Shown here one piece after another: positions 36,401 through 48,876 of a stretch of 64,000 nt of DNA (position 1 is its first letter; every line of letters begins with the position of its first letter). The notes below the pieces were generated by a model. It was not told where the DNA came from. It worked only from the letters and a program-made list of their open reading frames with translations, and did not search any database. This DNA comes from Litoditis marina (taxonomy: Eukaryota; Nematoda; Chromadorea; Rhabditida; Rhabditidae), in assembly GCA_964036275.1 (NCBI GenBank), contig OZ038435.1, positions 25,897,521 through 25,961,520 of the forward strand, read 5' to 3'. Made by a program: the position numbers and the translations under genes.

Positions 36401-37264
36401 TAATCACTAATCGGTAATATTTAGGAACCGTTTTCGAGTGTATTGAGAAAATCATGATTATCACAGAATAATCAAAGTAACATTTTATCTGTGATTGAGA
36501 TTGGCAGATGTAGTTATGCACATTGAATGATACAATTGTTTTACGAAAACAAGGTGAACTAGTTAGCAACAGCTGTTATTGCTTCAATATCAGCGCTTAG
36601 TCTTGAAATTGGTTACAGTCATCATTCTGGTAATCGATATTGTAGGTATGGTCTTCGGGTCGTCTTCAGTATGTTCCGTTGATCTACGGTGCAAATTCAT
36701 CCATCCACGCACACACTCGGAGTATTTTAGATGAAATCAGCTTGAAAATGAGCACTAGTACGTTAAAATTACTCATTTGATTCTAGAAATTCGGAAAAGA
36801 ACGGCCGATTTGATGATTGTTTTTTTTGCAAAAGACGTTGTTCGAACCGGCTCCAAAGTGGCACCTAGGAAAACGGTCAACTGGTAAATCGGGTCCTGGT
36901 TACCTAACGAGGTGGTTCCTTCGAACTCGCTTCCCTGTGTATTTGGCCTTATTGGGTTCGATCTACACAAAGCATATCCCGATGTCTTTGTAGTTTGATT
37001 CCGTCGGTTCTCGGTCGTAAGGCGTTACTCACGACGTACAATGAGATCAAACTACAACAAATAATCGGTCTCTATGTACTTGATGTTTCAGTCGATGAGA
37101 ACCAGGTCCCGGCTCGTCCCGATTCCGTTAGTGACCTGATGGTTTCCGGGGAATTGCCGAGCAATGTAGTCACAGACAAGTCTGCCGACTCGATCAGTCA
37201 GGAAGTCCTGTTCACTGAGAGATTTCGCCAGCGAACCGAGTGCGCCTCCGCGGCAGATAATTGA
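30429..37264 (+). CDS. AAAS: Aladin, WD-repeat nucleoporin
   Basis: Sixteen exons give 579 codons in a continuous frame: 30429-30551, 30751-30878, 31150-31232, 31493-31610, 32080-32247, 32479-32562, 32708-32828, 33520-33644, 34139-34224, 34538-34631, 35059-35154, 35650-35729, 35930-35993, 36248-36332, 36646-36757, 37092-37264. The N-terminus MSLLAFPPLNTEGRPYAIQE aligns with the start of human Aladin (546 residues). WD-type blades run from about 152 to 500, with LRCVAVHDDCKRMAV, VLAVAADNRILIW, AAVWSPNGEFLLF and VWSSGRLQYVPL (486-497) at the expected places. Even the short LFTE word near the C-terminus is kept. Aladin is a scaffold nucleoporin on the cytoplasmic side of the nuclear pore, held there by NDC1, and also acts at spindles; these roles come from the vertebrate protein. 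Confidence 0.95.
32957..33095. mobile_element. Small foldback abutting a family-D element (AAAS intron 7)
   Basis: GTGGCCGTATTCACCAAT on the left and ATTGGTGAATACAGCCAC on the right are inverted ends with one mismatch, around a GC-richer centre. The right end touches the next element with no gap. Confidence 0.75.
33096..33206. mobile_element. Near-palindromic element family D, copy 2 (AAAS intron 7)
   Basis: AGGACGATTATGTGGACCAA on the left and GGACCACATAATCGTCCTT on the right pair over most of the length. It matches 18476-18583 in sequence and fold, with a few substitutions that are partly compensated across the stem. Confidence 0.8.
34681..34862. mobile_element. Foldback element in AAAS intron 10
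   Basis: The ends CACCAGCTGACTTTTTT and AAAAAAGTCGGCTGGTG are inverted repeats with one mismatch. The centre is AT-rich and non-coding. Confidence 0.7.
36987..37058. mobile_element. Hairpin family A copy (AAAS last intron)
   Basis: TTTGTAGTTTGATTCCG on the left faces GAGATCAAACTACAAC on the right. It ends 34 bases before the last AAAS exon, so it overlaps the probable branch-point area. Confidence 0.65.
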
Positions 37265-39226
37265 ACCTGGGATTATTCTAGAACAAACTTCAATAGTCAC
37301 GTAAAACGTGAGGAATCATAAGACATTGAGCTATTTATTATCGCACCTTTTTGATCTCTGACCTGTTTGACATATTTCACAGGAGTGGGCTAGCAGTATA
37401 TGGGTTCTTATGATTGTTTGCGGGTTACCAGTATAACATACGTTGCAAGTTGTTGGCATTGACCTATTTAGGATATTTTTGATTGCATGATGATTGAATT
37501 GAATAACCTTTCATGATTGAAAAACATTATTCAAGTTTCTTGTTTCCATCATTGTGCGATATTCCGAGCTATGAAACAATAACTGTTTATTGGTTAACAA
37601 AAACAACACAGCAACATGAGTGTTACAAAAAAAGAGTACGGTGGTGATATATGTGCAGAATGAGCAGAGAATAATGTGAATATACAACATGTACATGTTC
37701 AACGATACAACACAAAATATACAACATGTACAACGATGTCAATAATTGCAGAGTCAAAGAATCACAGGAGCGCCGGTTTCCCTGAAATTCCCCGATTTTT
37801 TCCCTGATTCTACCTCAATCGTTCCGGGATCATTTCGCGAAATGATCAGAGCGAAAAGAAGGTGAAAACCGGGAAAAATCCCGGGAATTTCCCGGTTGTC
37901 ACCTTACAATTTCTCAGTAACTTCTCAGAAATTTTTCACACGTGATTGAAAAAACTAATAAGATTTTTTCTTGGTAAAGGTATTTTTCGAAAATGTTATC
38001 AAAAATATATTTTCTTGAAAAATATTTTTCTAAAAAATATTTTTCAAAATATTAATAATATATGAAGAGAATAGAAGTGCATATTTCATTAGTAAAAACT
38101 TCATGAAATGAACTTCATTGTATCATCCCTGTCGATATTCAGACCTCGATGTTGAGCTGATAATTTCCAAAATATCAAATCACGGCACCCCTGGCCGCGC
38201 CGTATCTAGTACGGGTTACGCGATTGCCGCGGCGAAAAGCTTATCCATGCCCTTTTTCCGATGCTTTTCCCCGATGCTGAGTTACCCAGAAATTATCGAG
38301 AAATTGTAGGGTATTTTATCATATTTTTCCCGCACTTTTCCCTGATACTGAGTTTCCCTGAAATTTCCGAGAATTTGTAGAGTTTATACCTCCATTTCAC
38401 CCTGAAAATACCTTGAACGTTCTCGGGGATTTCCCAGAAATTCCATTTCCCCGAAACACCCTAGGTTTTTCCGGGTGCCCAATTTTCCGATGATGTAGAA
38501 AAGAAATGAATTTGGACGTGAGAAGTGCAATGTAGAATATACAAAATGTACATGTACGACGATACAACACAAAATAAACAACATGTACAACGATGCAACG
38601 GAGTTATATAATTTAGAATTAAAGAAGAAATGGAAAGGGATAAGCTAATGATGTTTCCAAAATTAGATGAGGTTATTATCGGATTGTATTTATGAGACAA
38701 TTTTGGTTACAATGATGGGAATGCCCATTCCCCCTAGATTCACATCGAAAGTGTTGTTTGATGGCTTAAAACCAGCCACTAACCTAACAGAAAATGTCGC
38801 CACGGTCGTAATTGCCAGCCTAATTGTTTTTTCCTGAGTGACACGGTTGTCAAAATTGGGTGGCACTAAATATGGATGTCGACCGAATCGAGGGGTGAAT
38901 GGTCAAGATATCTAAATTAAATGAATACTGTGGCTTACAATTGCCAGCTTGCAGCTAGAGACGTATATGGTCGATATACCTATGATATTCAAACAATTTC
39001 CATTAGCGATGACACCTTATACGTCGAATAGTAGCCGGCAATCTGGCAAGTTTTTGTTGATATCAAATCGACTGATGAATAAAAAAACAAAATTGTATAC
39101 GCGTGAAATCACCCTGGAGAAAAGTATGGAATACAGAGTAAAGAGTTTGAAAAAGAGTATAAGAGTAAAGAGTTTGATCAAACCCACCGACTTTTGTCAA
39201 AGTTAGAAAAACATCTAGCGGAAATT
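37265..39226. other. Convergent intergenic region
   Basis: AAAS and the minus-strand gene end toward each other here. I see no gene. Two ~60 bp blocks (37682-37737 and 38534-38597) are direct repeats sharing ACGATACAACACAAAATA and CAACATGTACAACGATG. Between them lie several TTTCCCTGAAATTnCC words. No clear AATAAA is close to either stop. Confidence 0.5.
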
Positions 39227-42200
39227 CTATTTCGAGCTCACGTTCGGCTTCTTAGACGATTGATTCATCTGTAATCAAATACCATTAAAGTAAAGAAATA
39301 TACCATACATTGAAAAGTCCTCCGGATATCGAACATTTCATAATAGAGAAAACGTATAGAAACGTAGTAGAGCGGAGTATCATAATTTTTTCTCTGAATT
39401 TTATATCAGTTCATTCTCAAATGAGGGCTATGCGTTGATTTCAACCTTATATTGATGTATTCTACATGTCCTACTGTCGATAAACCTCGGAATATTGTTG
39501 AATTTATTGGTTAACACGATAAAAAAAAATCATACCACCTCGTGTTCGGTTCAAACCAAAGCCAAAATCATATTGATGCACAGATGCTTTAGACCAGAAT
39601 AAGATGTGATTCTAGGCGTCCAACGTACCTCTTTCTTCTGTACAGATCTGCGGCTGTGGAGAGAAGAGAGCAGTTTCCGGCGGCGCTCTTTCTGCATATC
39701 TTCGGGGTCGGTCGGAGAGGGAGGGAAATTCTGGTTAACTTTCTCCCAGATGAAGTCCAGCTAAAATAATACTACCGTTAACTTGTCCGAACAGTCAGAA
39801 CACTTCAAAAAAGCCGCCATTTTCGTCAATATCGCGCAAATTTGATCTTCTTTGAATATTGATCTGTCACAATTGATAGATCACCGGGAGAGGAACTCAT
39901 CATACAAGGGTGGAGGGGAGATCAGCTTTATGTTCGCAATTAGCGAGACAACCATCGTAAAATCAATTATAGAAGAGCGAGCCTGAACAGCGAACATAAA
40001 GCTCAACTTGGAAACATAACGCGGTACTAGAAAACATAACGCGGTATTGCCAACAGTTTTTAGGCTTGGTTATCAGTGAAGTTATGGGAAATATTTAAAC
40101 CTGCCCAGATCAGTGCAAAGTGTAAAGGAAGAAAACCATATATGCTGTTCGAATTAAATATTTGTCACATTTACTTTAGTTTACCTAATAAAAAGGCTCA
40201 GGCTTAGGTAAGCCATGGTTCCTAGAATAGGTCGTTGAACCTTAAGTCACTGGCTCGTTGCGCCTCAGGTTACTGGCTCGTTGCAGTTTGAGGCGAAATT
40301 TTGAGGGAAAAATTTAGATTACCGACATCCGACTGTTTTTTATATTATATGATTCTAATAGTTACCATTTTTTGTGAACTTGTAACCAAGCATAAATCCA
40401 ACCTGACACCAGAAATGGCATTAGATATGTCAACTGAGTAAATTCTCTCATAATGTATGAAATTCTACCGCCCTGTGTTCTAATCTATTATGAACTTTGG
40501 CGTAGTGTTCTCTCTAACCGCGTTATGTTCTCTCTAACCGCGTTATGTTCTCTCTGACCGCGTTATGTTCGCAATTAGGAGAGCGTTAGGCGACATGTTC
40601 GCGAGCGAGCCATCTAGGGGCCGAACATGTAGCAGCAGTCCCGGGTGGAGCGCGAGAAAAATACTAGAGTTTAAAAACCCAAAAAGAGACAAGAATGAGA
40701 TATGACATTTTGACATCAAATGACGGTTCGGAGTACAGTATGATGCGCCCCTGATTCGGCTAGGTCCATTGTGTCAAGTACTCTTAATTGAAGCCAACAC
40801 GTTGCGTTCTCCAAAAAAACTCACCTTTTTCTTGTCGTTTTCAACTTTGAAGCTACCGACAACTCTTTGGTAGAGCCAGAGGAAGAACTGCGTATCCTTC
40901 CTGGTTCTCTTGCAAATAGTGCGTTTGATCTTCCTCGCCATATCTTCCACCTGAATAAAACACTGATAATTAGACACAACCAAATTGGTGTCCAAGACTC
41001 CAAGTACCTTTTATACTACTTTGACACACCACTCTATAAATATTTGTATCATTATTTACAATCATAAGATAACGTACACTATATTAGAGCAGCTTATGCT
41101 TATGAATGCATGGATTCTACTGAGTGGGGTGTGGCCACTGACCTCTATCTCGGTAGGAAGTCCCACTTTCACAGGAGCTGGTGCGATTGTAGTCGATCGG
41201 CTGGCTAGAACCGAAAAGAATAGGTGCGATAGTGGTGGTTCGAGAGTTTGTTCAGTCAAAAATGCACTGGGGAAAAAGTTATAGGTGACCCCTCCAGACA
41301 ATTATGCAAAAACGGAAGTCATTTCGTAATCGTAATAGTTATGGGCATGTCCCGCCTAGATGGAGAAAAGTTAACGTTCCCCCGCTCAGCTGACCGGTAT
41401 ATGGTATCTATGCTGAACAGATAATGATAAACACGACACTAGCACGTTCTCTATGAATGCTGTTGTCTTTTTTACTAGCCATAACTTGGTGACCTTCTCT
41501 AAGTAGGACTTGAATATGCCCGTATCAATATAGTAACTTGAAAATTCGTTAGCTGGTTAGTCGAAAAATGGTCACTGTGCTAAAAAGGTTACAGAGAATT
41601 CAAATCTGTAAATAGTCATCTGAAAAGCTCAAGTCTACCTACCGTACGCCGTGCCCGTTGATAAACACCACTAATTCAAAAAGGTTCTACAGCCGTACAT
41701 TATCGAGTCAGGCTTGATTGAGATCTTTAACCAAACTTGACGCATCCTTCCATAAGTGAAATCGCGCGCAAAAAAGCATATTGCCATGCACCAGTAAGGT
41801 CTGACTAAGCGACAAAAATTAATCCGTTTACAGATGTAAACACTTAAAAGTTTAGGATTTTTCTAATAAAGTAGACCGATTTTCATCTTTTCGGCTAAAA
41901 AGTAGTCTGTTTTTCGAATTTTTCTGACTATTCGGACAACCTTGCCGGTGTATGCATATTGCTAAAAACATTTTCTCCTGCTCGCTCACCCTTCTTGGCA
42001 ATATGACGTCCCGGTCTGATAGAGGGCATGCGAACACGGGCCGGCTTCACCGAAAGGCAACGAACCTTAAAAGAAGGGGCAAACAATCTGGTCAAATAAC
42101 CTATTTGAAACAATATATACAGTTCCAGTACTCCAAACAAAGCTGTTCCTCATAAAGATGTGTGGCGATATCTCTGTTATTTGACCAATCAGATGTCATA

Positions 42201-45200
42201 ACCATACATGATAAACCCTCCCTTGAATCTCAGGGGGTACCAAGGGGAAACCTCAGGTAAATCAGAGAAATTTGACTAGTAAATTTTCCGAGGTAAAACA
42301 AGGCTGACTCGCGAAGATGAAACTAGGAGAGACCAGGGGAATGATAGGATCGGCCAAAATCCAGTGAATGGTACGTGAAACTGAAAACCTACTTTTCCAT
42401 TTCCATTCTGCATGACTTCCGCGCCTTTCTTCATCACCTTCTTCGGGTTGGCGCGCAAAGCCTTCACAACAGCCCTGGAAAATAGTCAATTACCAGGGAA
42501 TTTCGACGGTATAAACTGTTCAACGAACCAAAAAGTTTTCCCATGGTTCGAAAATGCTCCAAATGACCACCTAAATCGACGCACCTGAATGTCAACTTCT
42601 TAGGGTCCACCCGTCTCCTAACGTAACCCACCGCGGACTCTCGCTGACGTTTCACTGAAATCATTTCAAAATTCTCCGAACTATGACTATCCATTCTGTT
42701 TCCATCATTCTCCAAAAAACTGTTAGCTTCTGCTCTTCACAGTCAGCTCAGCATCACGTCGCATGATACTGAGCTGTCACAAGATGCTTCATGTCGTCAT
42801 TCTTTCTAAGATAAACTAGTTTTTTCAAAAAAAGAGTAGTGTAGGAAATCAAAAGTGAAAGGAGCAATGGTCTTCTGAGAAAACAACTAACACAAAGCTC
42901 GTCGCTCATTTTCCAAGAAGTTCTTCGAATTTCCAATACGGCAGCCGGGAAAGCGGCTTCCCAGTTGATTAACCAACCACTTGCTCTGAAATCATAATAT
43001 TAATTATAGTGAATTTTTATCTAACCGGGGTTTGTGGTAGTATAATCGGTTTTGTTAACCATTTTCAGGCACCTCGGTAGGTAACCTGGAAACATCCCGA
43101 AACTGATATTTGGTTACCGTTAAAAAGTATTAGATGAAAGGGCGACTAGTCTTGATTTCAGGTTACCGAAAGGTTAACTACTTAGGTAACCTGAGAAGGG
43201 CTTACCGAAAACGGTTATGTAAAGAACTCACGAAAAATCTCCGACCGTAGGAAGGACAATGGAAACTGTTCAACTCAGAAATTGACCACACTACAGAATT
43301 TTGACGGTAAGTATTATCTCGGATCATGCGGCTGCGAACTGTTGTTGTGGGACCATGTCATCCTGATTATTTGAGAAGAAAAATATCAGTTTTTTCCGAA
43401 ACCCGAATTTCAAACATTGTTCCCATAAGTTTTTCCGTAAATGTCTCGCACAAGATACCTGTACAATGTGGTTCTTTGCGATTTCTCTATCAAGAAGAAG
43501 GTAGTCCTCTCCATACACCAACTTCCGCAATTCCACATAGAAGTGTTCATGGGGTTGACACACGAAGCTGAGCGTCCATTTTTTCATAAGTTCAGCACGC
43601 TCACAACAGGCAGTCACAAGACGATCCAGCTGAAAATACCAACAATAATAATGACAATGAAGATTATCAGCATGTTGATGAAAAGTCATAAGAACGGAAC
43701 AGAAACTAGTGAATTAGTACGTGAGAATGGGCGATCTGAGACCTGGGAAAACATTAAAGAAGGTAGGACACCATAAAGAAATTTACATATCAACTTTAGG
43801 CGTTGAGAAAAACGTTTCATATGAAAATGGAGAAAATTTAAGATTTACAAAAAAATTACAGTTTTATGTATTAATGCAAATAATGCATTACTGTCGAGGC
43901 TAGAAGTTTGCATAGTGCTTATAATAATTATTATAAATTAGCAGAGCGAGGCATAACGCAAATAAAGAGAAGTTAGGTGGTTGTACTTTGTACAAAATGT
44001 CCCTGGGACAGAACTTGATTTCTCGCGGGTCAGAACGTGATGTCTCCATATTGGTGTCTGGCGTCCTTTAAAACAAAAATAGCATCAGTGTCAGATTCTG
44101 TCACTATCATTTTCCTCCTGATGTGTACTTCCAAACATCCAAACTATCACTTCCGTTCCGGATCGATTGAAAGAGTTGGAAGATAAGCGTAAAACTTAAT
44201 ACGTCTCTTTCAACTCAAAACTTCAGGAATAGGACAAACTTTGGGAACAGGAAACCAAAACTGCTGCTTACGTCTGAGAAAATCGGTTTGCGAATAAAAT
44301 CGATTTTTCTAACCTGAGCATCAGTGATCGGATTTTGATCCACATCTACACCGATACTCATTCCATCACCTTAAATCGTATTTTATACCATAAAACCAAT
44401 GTTTCGATTCCAAGAATTGTGCAGATATTCTAGTTTACTCTTATAAAACAGTACATACTTTAACGTACGCGAAGTTGGAAACCAGGATCCCATACGAAAA
44501 AAAACCATGACAATCTATCAAAGTTCAATTGTGCCCTCATTTCCGTGTTGAAACACTTCGACGTACCAGTGATATCGACCCCCTCGTTTTCGTTGGCCAT
44601 TTCAACATCAACGGTCTCTATGTCCACAATCTGGAAAAGCGATACATAGAATATTCCAGAGAGTACCACATTTCTCAAAGGCACAATACTTCTTAGAATC
44701 GTTTTCATAATTTTTCGGTAGATTGTTCGTTGTTGGGTTGATATGGCCGGTTTCGAACACTTTGAAATATATAATTATTCTGTTTTTTACAGGTTTTTTC
44801 AAGATCAGGATATCGTTGATTTGGCTCTTCGAAATCATTGAAAAAAATCATTTAATATTGAGAAACAAACCTCCTCAGGCATGTTGTTGACCATTTCATC
44901 TTGATACTGATTTTGATCTGCGACTTTGATGTTCTGGTTCTGGTTGAAATCATACATCGTCACTTGTTGAGCATCAGCAACCTCTCCAGCATCATCTATA
45001 AAACATAATTGATACAAAGATCGAAAAAGGTACTCTATATCACCAACTCGATCGAGAAAATACCACAAACGTATATCACCCTAAATCGCTCACATGATTA
45101 TGTAACCGCTTGAAAGTATGTCAAACGTCTAACGACAAAGATAATCCACTCGGTGTGACAAATGTACAAGCAAATCATGCACTTGTCTTTGTACGTACAT

Positions 45201-47733
45201 GAATAACTATGTTTCACGATCTACGTGAAACGTGACTATTGACTAAGTATTTGACCTGAGTGGCAGTATTCTATTTTATATGCAACTCACAATTGACAGC
45301 CGTGTCTCGAACAAAATAGGCTTGCGCAGAGGCGACATCCGGCTTCCCAATGCTGCCAGCCTTAAATAACTATATTACGAACGAGCACAAAGCAGTAAGG
45401 TATCTCTGAATGGAATCCATGTTTAGGTTAAAAACGTAAAACTGCATGTGCTCGCATCAAAAATAGACCATTCTTACCGATAATGGCGAGAAGGAAGGTT
45501 TCTGGCTAACTGGACAACCTTACTGGACCATGCGAACAAGCCCACACGTGATAACTGATGACAATAACTCAGCCACAATGCTCTGTGATGATCATGATGT
45601 GACTCTCTATATTCATTTTTCTATATTTTTCTACTACTAGTTAGAACGCAGAGAGACGAAAGTGCAAAACATAGCCATCGACTTTTGCTCAACCAAGAAA
45701 ATAGCCTACACGTTCTGCTTCCTTTCAAACAACAGAAGGACTATGAAATCTTGAATTTTGGGCTTGGAAAGAAAAAAGACAAATACAATACCTCGAATCC
45801 AAGCAATTGGTCAACTGGTATTCCATCGAGCACTTCCAGCTGGTAGTTACGACTAGACTGGGGCATGTTGTCACGGACAGTTGGCTTCTCATTCAGAGAA
45901 AAGAGCGCGTGACCAGCGGAGGGTCCTCCATCTTGAACCATCATTGCGTCGGTCATGGGAGCCATCTGCAATAGTAAAGTTGGCAGAATAGCCACAATGA
46001 TTATAGAAACGGCCTTGGGACAGACTCATATTCAAGGATATCAATCGAAAAAAAAAATTTTCTCTTTAGCTAGTTACACCTTACTGGTGTGGCTACGATT
46101 TTCCATGTTTCCATACTATACATTGGAACTCAGGCTTATCTCAAGCTCCACTCAAATAAACTATCTGATCAATGAATGAAGTTTTGTTGGTGGTGTTTTC
46201 AATGTGGCAGATGGCCAACCGGCCAAAAAAATAACTAAAACCAAGCATTTGAATCAAGACACCTCAACTTCGTAGAGCTCATAGTTGAAATAGAATGGAA
46301 CAGTTCTCACCATGGGAGCACTGCCGCGGGAATTTCGAGTCCATGTTTTGGCAACAACCGGCTTTTTATCCGGAAGAGGTTCTGAAACATGGAAAAATAA
46401 TGATAACAGAAACGCATTCAATTTGTAACAATTTAGTATGCGTGATAAATGGGAAAATCTACTAGCTGTCACTAGTTTGCCCTCGAAGTTTTGTACATGA
46501 ATTGACGTAAAACAGGCCCCCTAAGCCGTTTTTACAAATTTCAGAGTCATTAAGCAAATAACATTAACAACCAACTATTGAAGAAACCGGATAGAATACT
46601 GCTCTAAACAAGAACGGCTCCGTTCAATCTTCAACAATATAATCATAATAAACAAAATAACTTCAAAGAAGAACGGCTTCCCTAACAACTTTACTTGCGC
46701 CAGTGAATTTTAGTGCGTATTGATTGCGTCGAGCAACCCACATCTGGCGCACTTTCGGTGTAGTTGTAAATCTGTTTGACAAATCCGCTAAAGTTGCACG
46801 TTTACAACTATTCGGCACATTGCTTCAAAGTTGCAAAGTTTCACTTACTGTGTACAGTCAACAGTGCAACGATATTATCTGCTTCTTCTTGAGAGTTGAC
46901 GATTCGGATGATCTATAAAATATATTCAGATTGTTCATGTATAATAAACAAATGGATGTACGATCGTCCAACTGAGTCCAGTACACGTACGTACGCACTG
47001 CGGCGAAATACACTTTTGAACATACTTTAGTAAAATTGCCCGATTGCCAGAAAAAAATCCAAAAACGGAATTTCGTGAAAATCGGGAGCATTGACCTTCT
47101 TTGAGCGCTGCGCAAACTAATACATTCCAAATCTAAGCTGAAAAACGGGCTGTTTGTGCACAACATGAACTGTCGGCGCGATGTTCCGATTTTGAGATAT
47201 GGCATATGGTCCGTGCCTGTTTGATCTGAAGTTTCGAGTTTGTGAGCTGAGATGAAATCACCCGTTACTTTTCCAAAATAGCATGAACTGTGCACTCACT
47301 TTAGCCATCGATGGTGGATGTGATGCATCGGTCTGAAAGCTATTGGTTTGACCAGGAGTGTCGAAACCGCTATTCTTCTGAGCAAAACATCTGAACGGAG
47401 CATGTTCGAACTGCCATACGTTCCACTAAAAGAAATAAACATATAGTATTCACAAATTATGAAGTAATATACGCAGCAGGACTAAGTCAAATTACAAACA
47501 CAAGAGAGAAAAACAATACTTGCGTAGTCACGACTTCGCTGTATACCGCGTTTCGCTTAGTGATCACTATTGATGGTTTACAAAGGGATATATACGAAAA
47601 TCGTGAATGAAACTCGGAGAATCGGGAAAATTAAAGTATCGCCCCCAATTCAACCCAAGCTAGAACCAGAGACAAGGGCTAAGCCGTAAGTATTGCGAGA
47701 GAGGGGGGAAAGAAAGAAAAGAGAAGGAGAGAT

Positions 47734-47819
<86 letters not shown>

Positions 47820-47891
47820 GAGCGAGCGAGCAAGAGAGCGAGAGGGGAAGAGAGAGAGGGAGGGAGAGAAGGAGAGAGAGAGAGAGAGAGA

Positions 47892-47950
<59 letters not shown>

Positions 47951-48240
47951 GAAATATAGCCTCGGTATTCCAGTAGCCTATGCCACCCACTCTTTTCCAG
48001 CCACATTATGCAAGAAGAGAAACTGGAATTTTCTCAATTGAAGGGAAAAAAACCAGTCCGCAATGGTCAAACCGAACCAACGACAACTCACGCCGCATCG
48101 CACGATGTACAACTTTAAATTTTTAGGTTGACTTGATTTTTATATATTTGAATAACTGGAAAACGGATTGAAGAACTTTTGCTCACCCGTTCGCCACCGT
48201 CGTACGAAATTGGGCGGCTGTCAACGGAGACCCTGACCAT
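39227..48240 (-). CDS. Uncharacterised 522-residue protein with basic C-terminal half
   Basis: Sixteen exons in minus-strand order with consistent phases: 48187-48240 (ATG), 47300-47425, 46849-46912, 46263-46381, 45792-45965, 45291-45360, 44871-44995, 44567-44630, 44314-44369, 43459-43629, 42892-42985, 42585-42654, 42393-42474, 40825-40950, 39629-39760, 39227-39268 (TAG). I do not recognise the family. Residues 1-120 contain WQFEHAPFR and FYFNYELYEVE. About 120-284 are acidic and Asn/Gln-rich (YDFNQNQNIKVADQNQYQDE), probably disordered. From 285 on the chain is ordered-looking and increasingly basic: LDRLVTACCERAELMKKWTL, LLLDREIAKNHIVQ, SKWLVNQLGSRFPGCRIGN, then RRRVDPKKLTFRAVVKALRA and ARKIKRTICKRTRKDTQ. 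A nucleic-acid-binding nuclear protein is a reasonable guess from charge alone. No signal peptide or membrane segment is seen. The stop of the acyl-CoA synthetase lies 636 bases upstream on the same strand. Confidence 0.72.
39915..40640. repeat. Cluster of GCGTTATGTTC repeats in an intron
   Basis: On the right side CCGCGTTATGTTCTCTCTAA recurs three times at a 20-base period (about 40517-40570). On the left, CATAACGCGGTA occurs twice (about 40016-40046) in inverse orientation. Words TTATGTTCGCAATTAG occur at both edges (about 39927 and 40562). The whole lies in the intron between exons 40825-40950 and 39629-39760. It may be one element with an inverted internal repeat. Confidence 0.5.
47735..47948. 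repeat. (GA)n microsatellite in intron 1 of the minus-strand gene
   Basis: Over 200 bases of nearly pure GA repeat, broken by GGAAAGAGCGAGCGAGCAAG and a few G-rich units near the middle. It produces long spurious Arg/Glu and Ser/Leu open frames on both strands. Confidence 0.95.
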
Positions 48241-48257
48241 TTCTCACCTGTAATTAG
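48241..48257 (-). promoter_or_regulatory. Acceptor-like site 7 bases before the start of the minus-strand gene
   Basis: On the minus strand TAATTACAG is followed by GTGAGAA and then the ATG at 48240. The spacing repeats that of AAAS. Confidence 0.5.
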
Positions 48258-48876
48258 TTATACATTGTAGTTACAGCCACGGAAAAAAATTGAAAAATAA
48301 AATCTATTTTTCTAACAATCAATGGGATACAAGGTTTCTTACGCTTACGTAGGCTACAGCGAGTTGTATGCACTGCAGAACGTTGAAATAGAACAAAGAA
48401 ACGGTAAAATGAAAATAAGTATCATCACAAACCAAAGCAGGAGGACTGAAAAAACTGTTGACGAAAACATGTTAACGTTTTTGAAAATTTGTTTGTGGGG
48501 TGGTCTTCGCGCCCTTTTTCGTAAACATACCGTAATCGTCGCCCGTCCCCGCGTGACCATTACATCCTCTGAATACAGTGTAATTTGAACTTGTGTAGTT
48601 TCCAATTAAAGCGCACAGTAAACGCAGCCGCAGAGGCGTACGCACAACTTCATAATAGTGGTAGTAATCGAATCAAAACGCAGACACGGTCAAATTGTTT
48701 CATTTGGATGAGTCTGTAATTTTACTTCCTGTTCGTTGCTTTTTTGTGAAAAGTTAGAATTGTGCTTGGTTCAACGGAAACCTTTATAGAAATCTCAACT
48801 CCTGCACATAAGATCGAGCAAAAAAGTCAAATAAAAATCTTTATAATAGTAAACATAATAATAATGATAATAAATG
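48248..48876. other. Intergenic region between two minus-strand genes
   Basis: About 630 bases separate the acyl-CoA synthetase stop from the start of the next gene on the same strand. I see no exon, no named repeat and no clear poly(A) signal. Both open frames here (88 and 83 codons) are antisense to each other and show no family signature. Confidence 0.5.

Noticed and set aside
42754..42936. Alternative frame WLINWEAAFPAAVLEIRRTSW in exon 42892-42985
   Set aside because: It looks protein-like, but its exit phase leads into an immediate TGA in the next exon. The other frame (SKWLVNQLGSRF) keeps all phases consistent.
47650..48006. Long Arg/Glu and Ser/Leu open frames
   Set aside because: They are translations of the (GA)n microsatellite in an intron.
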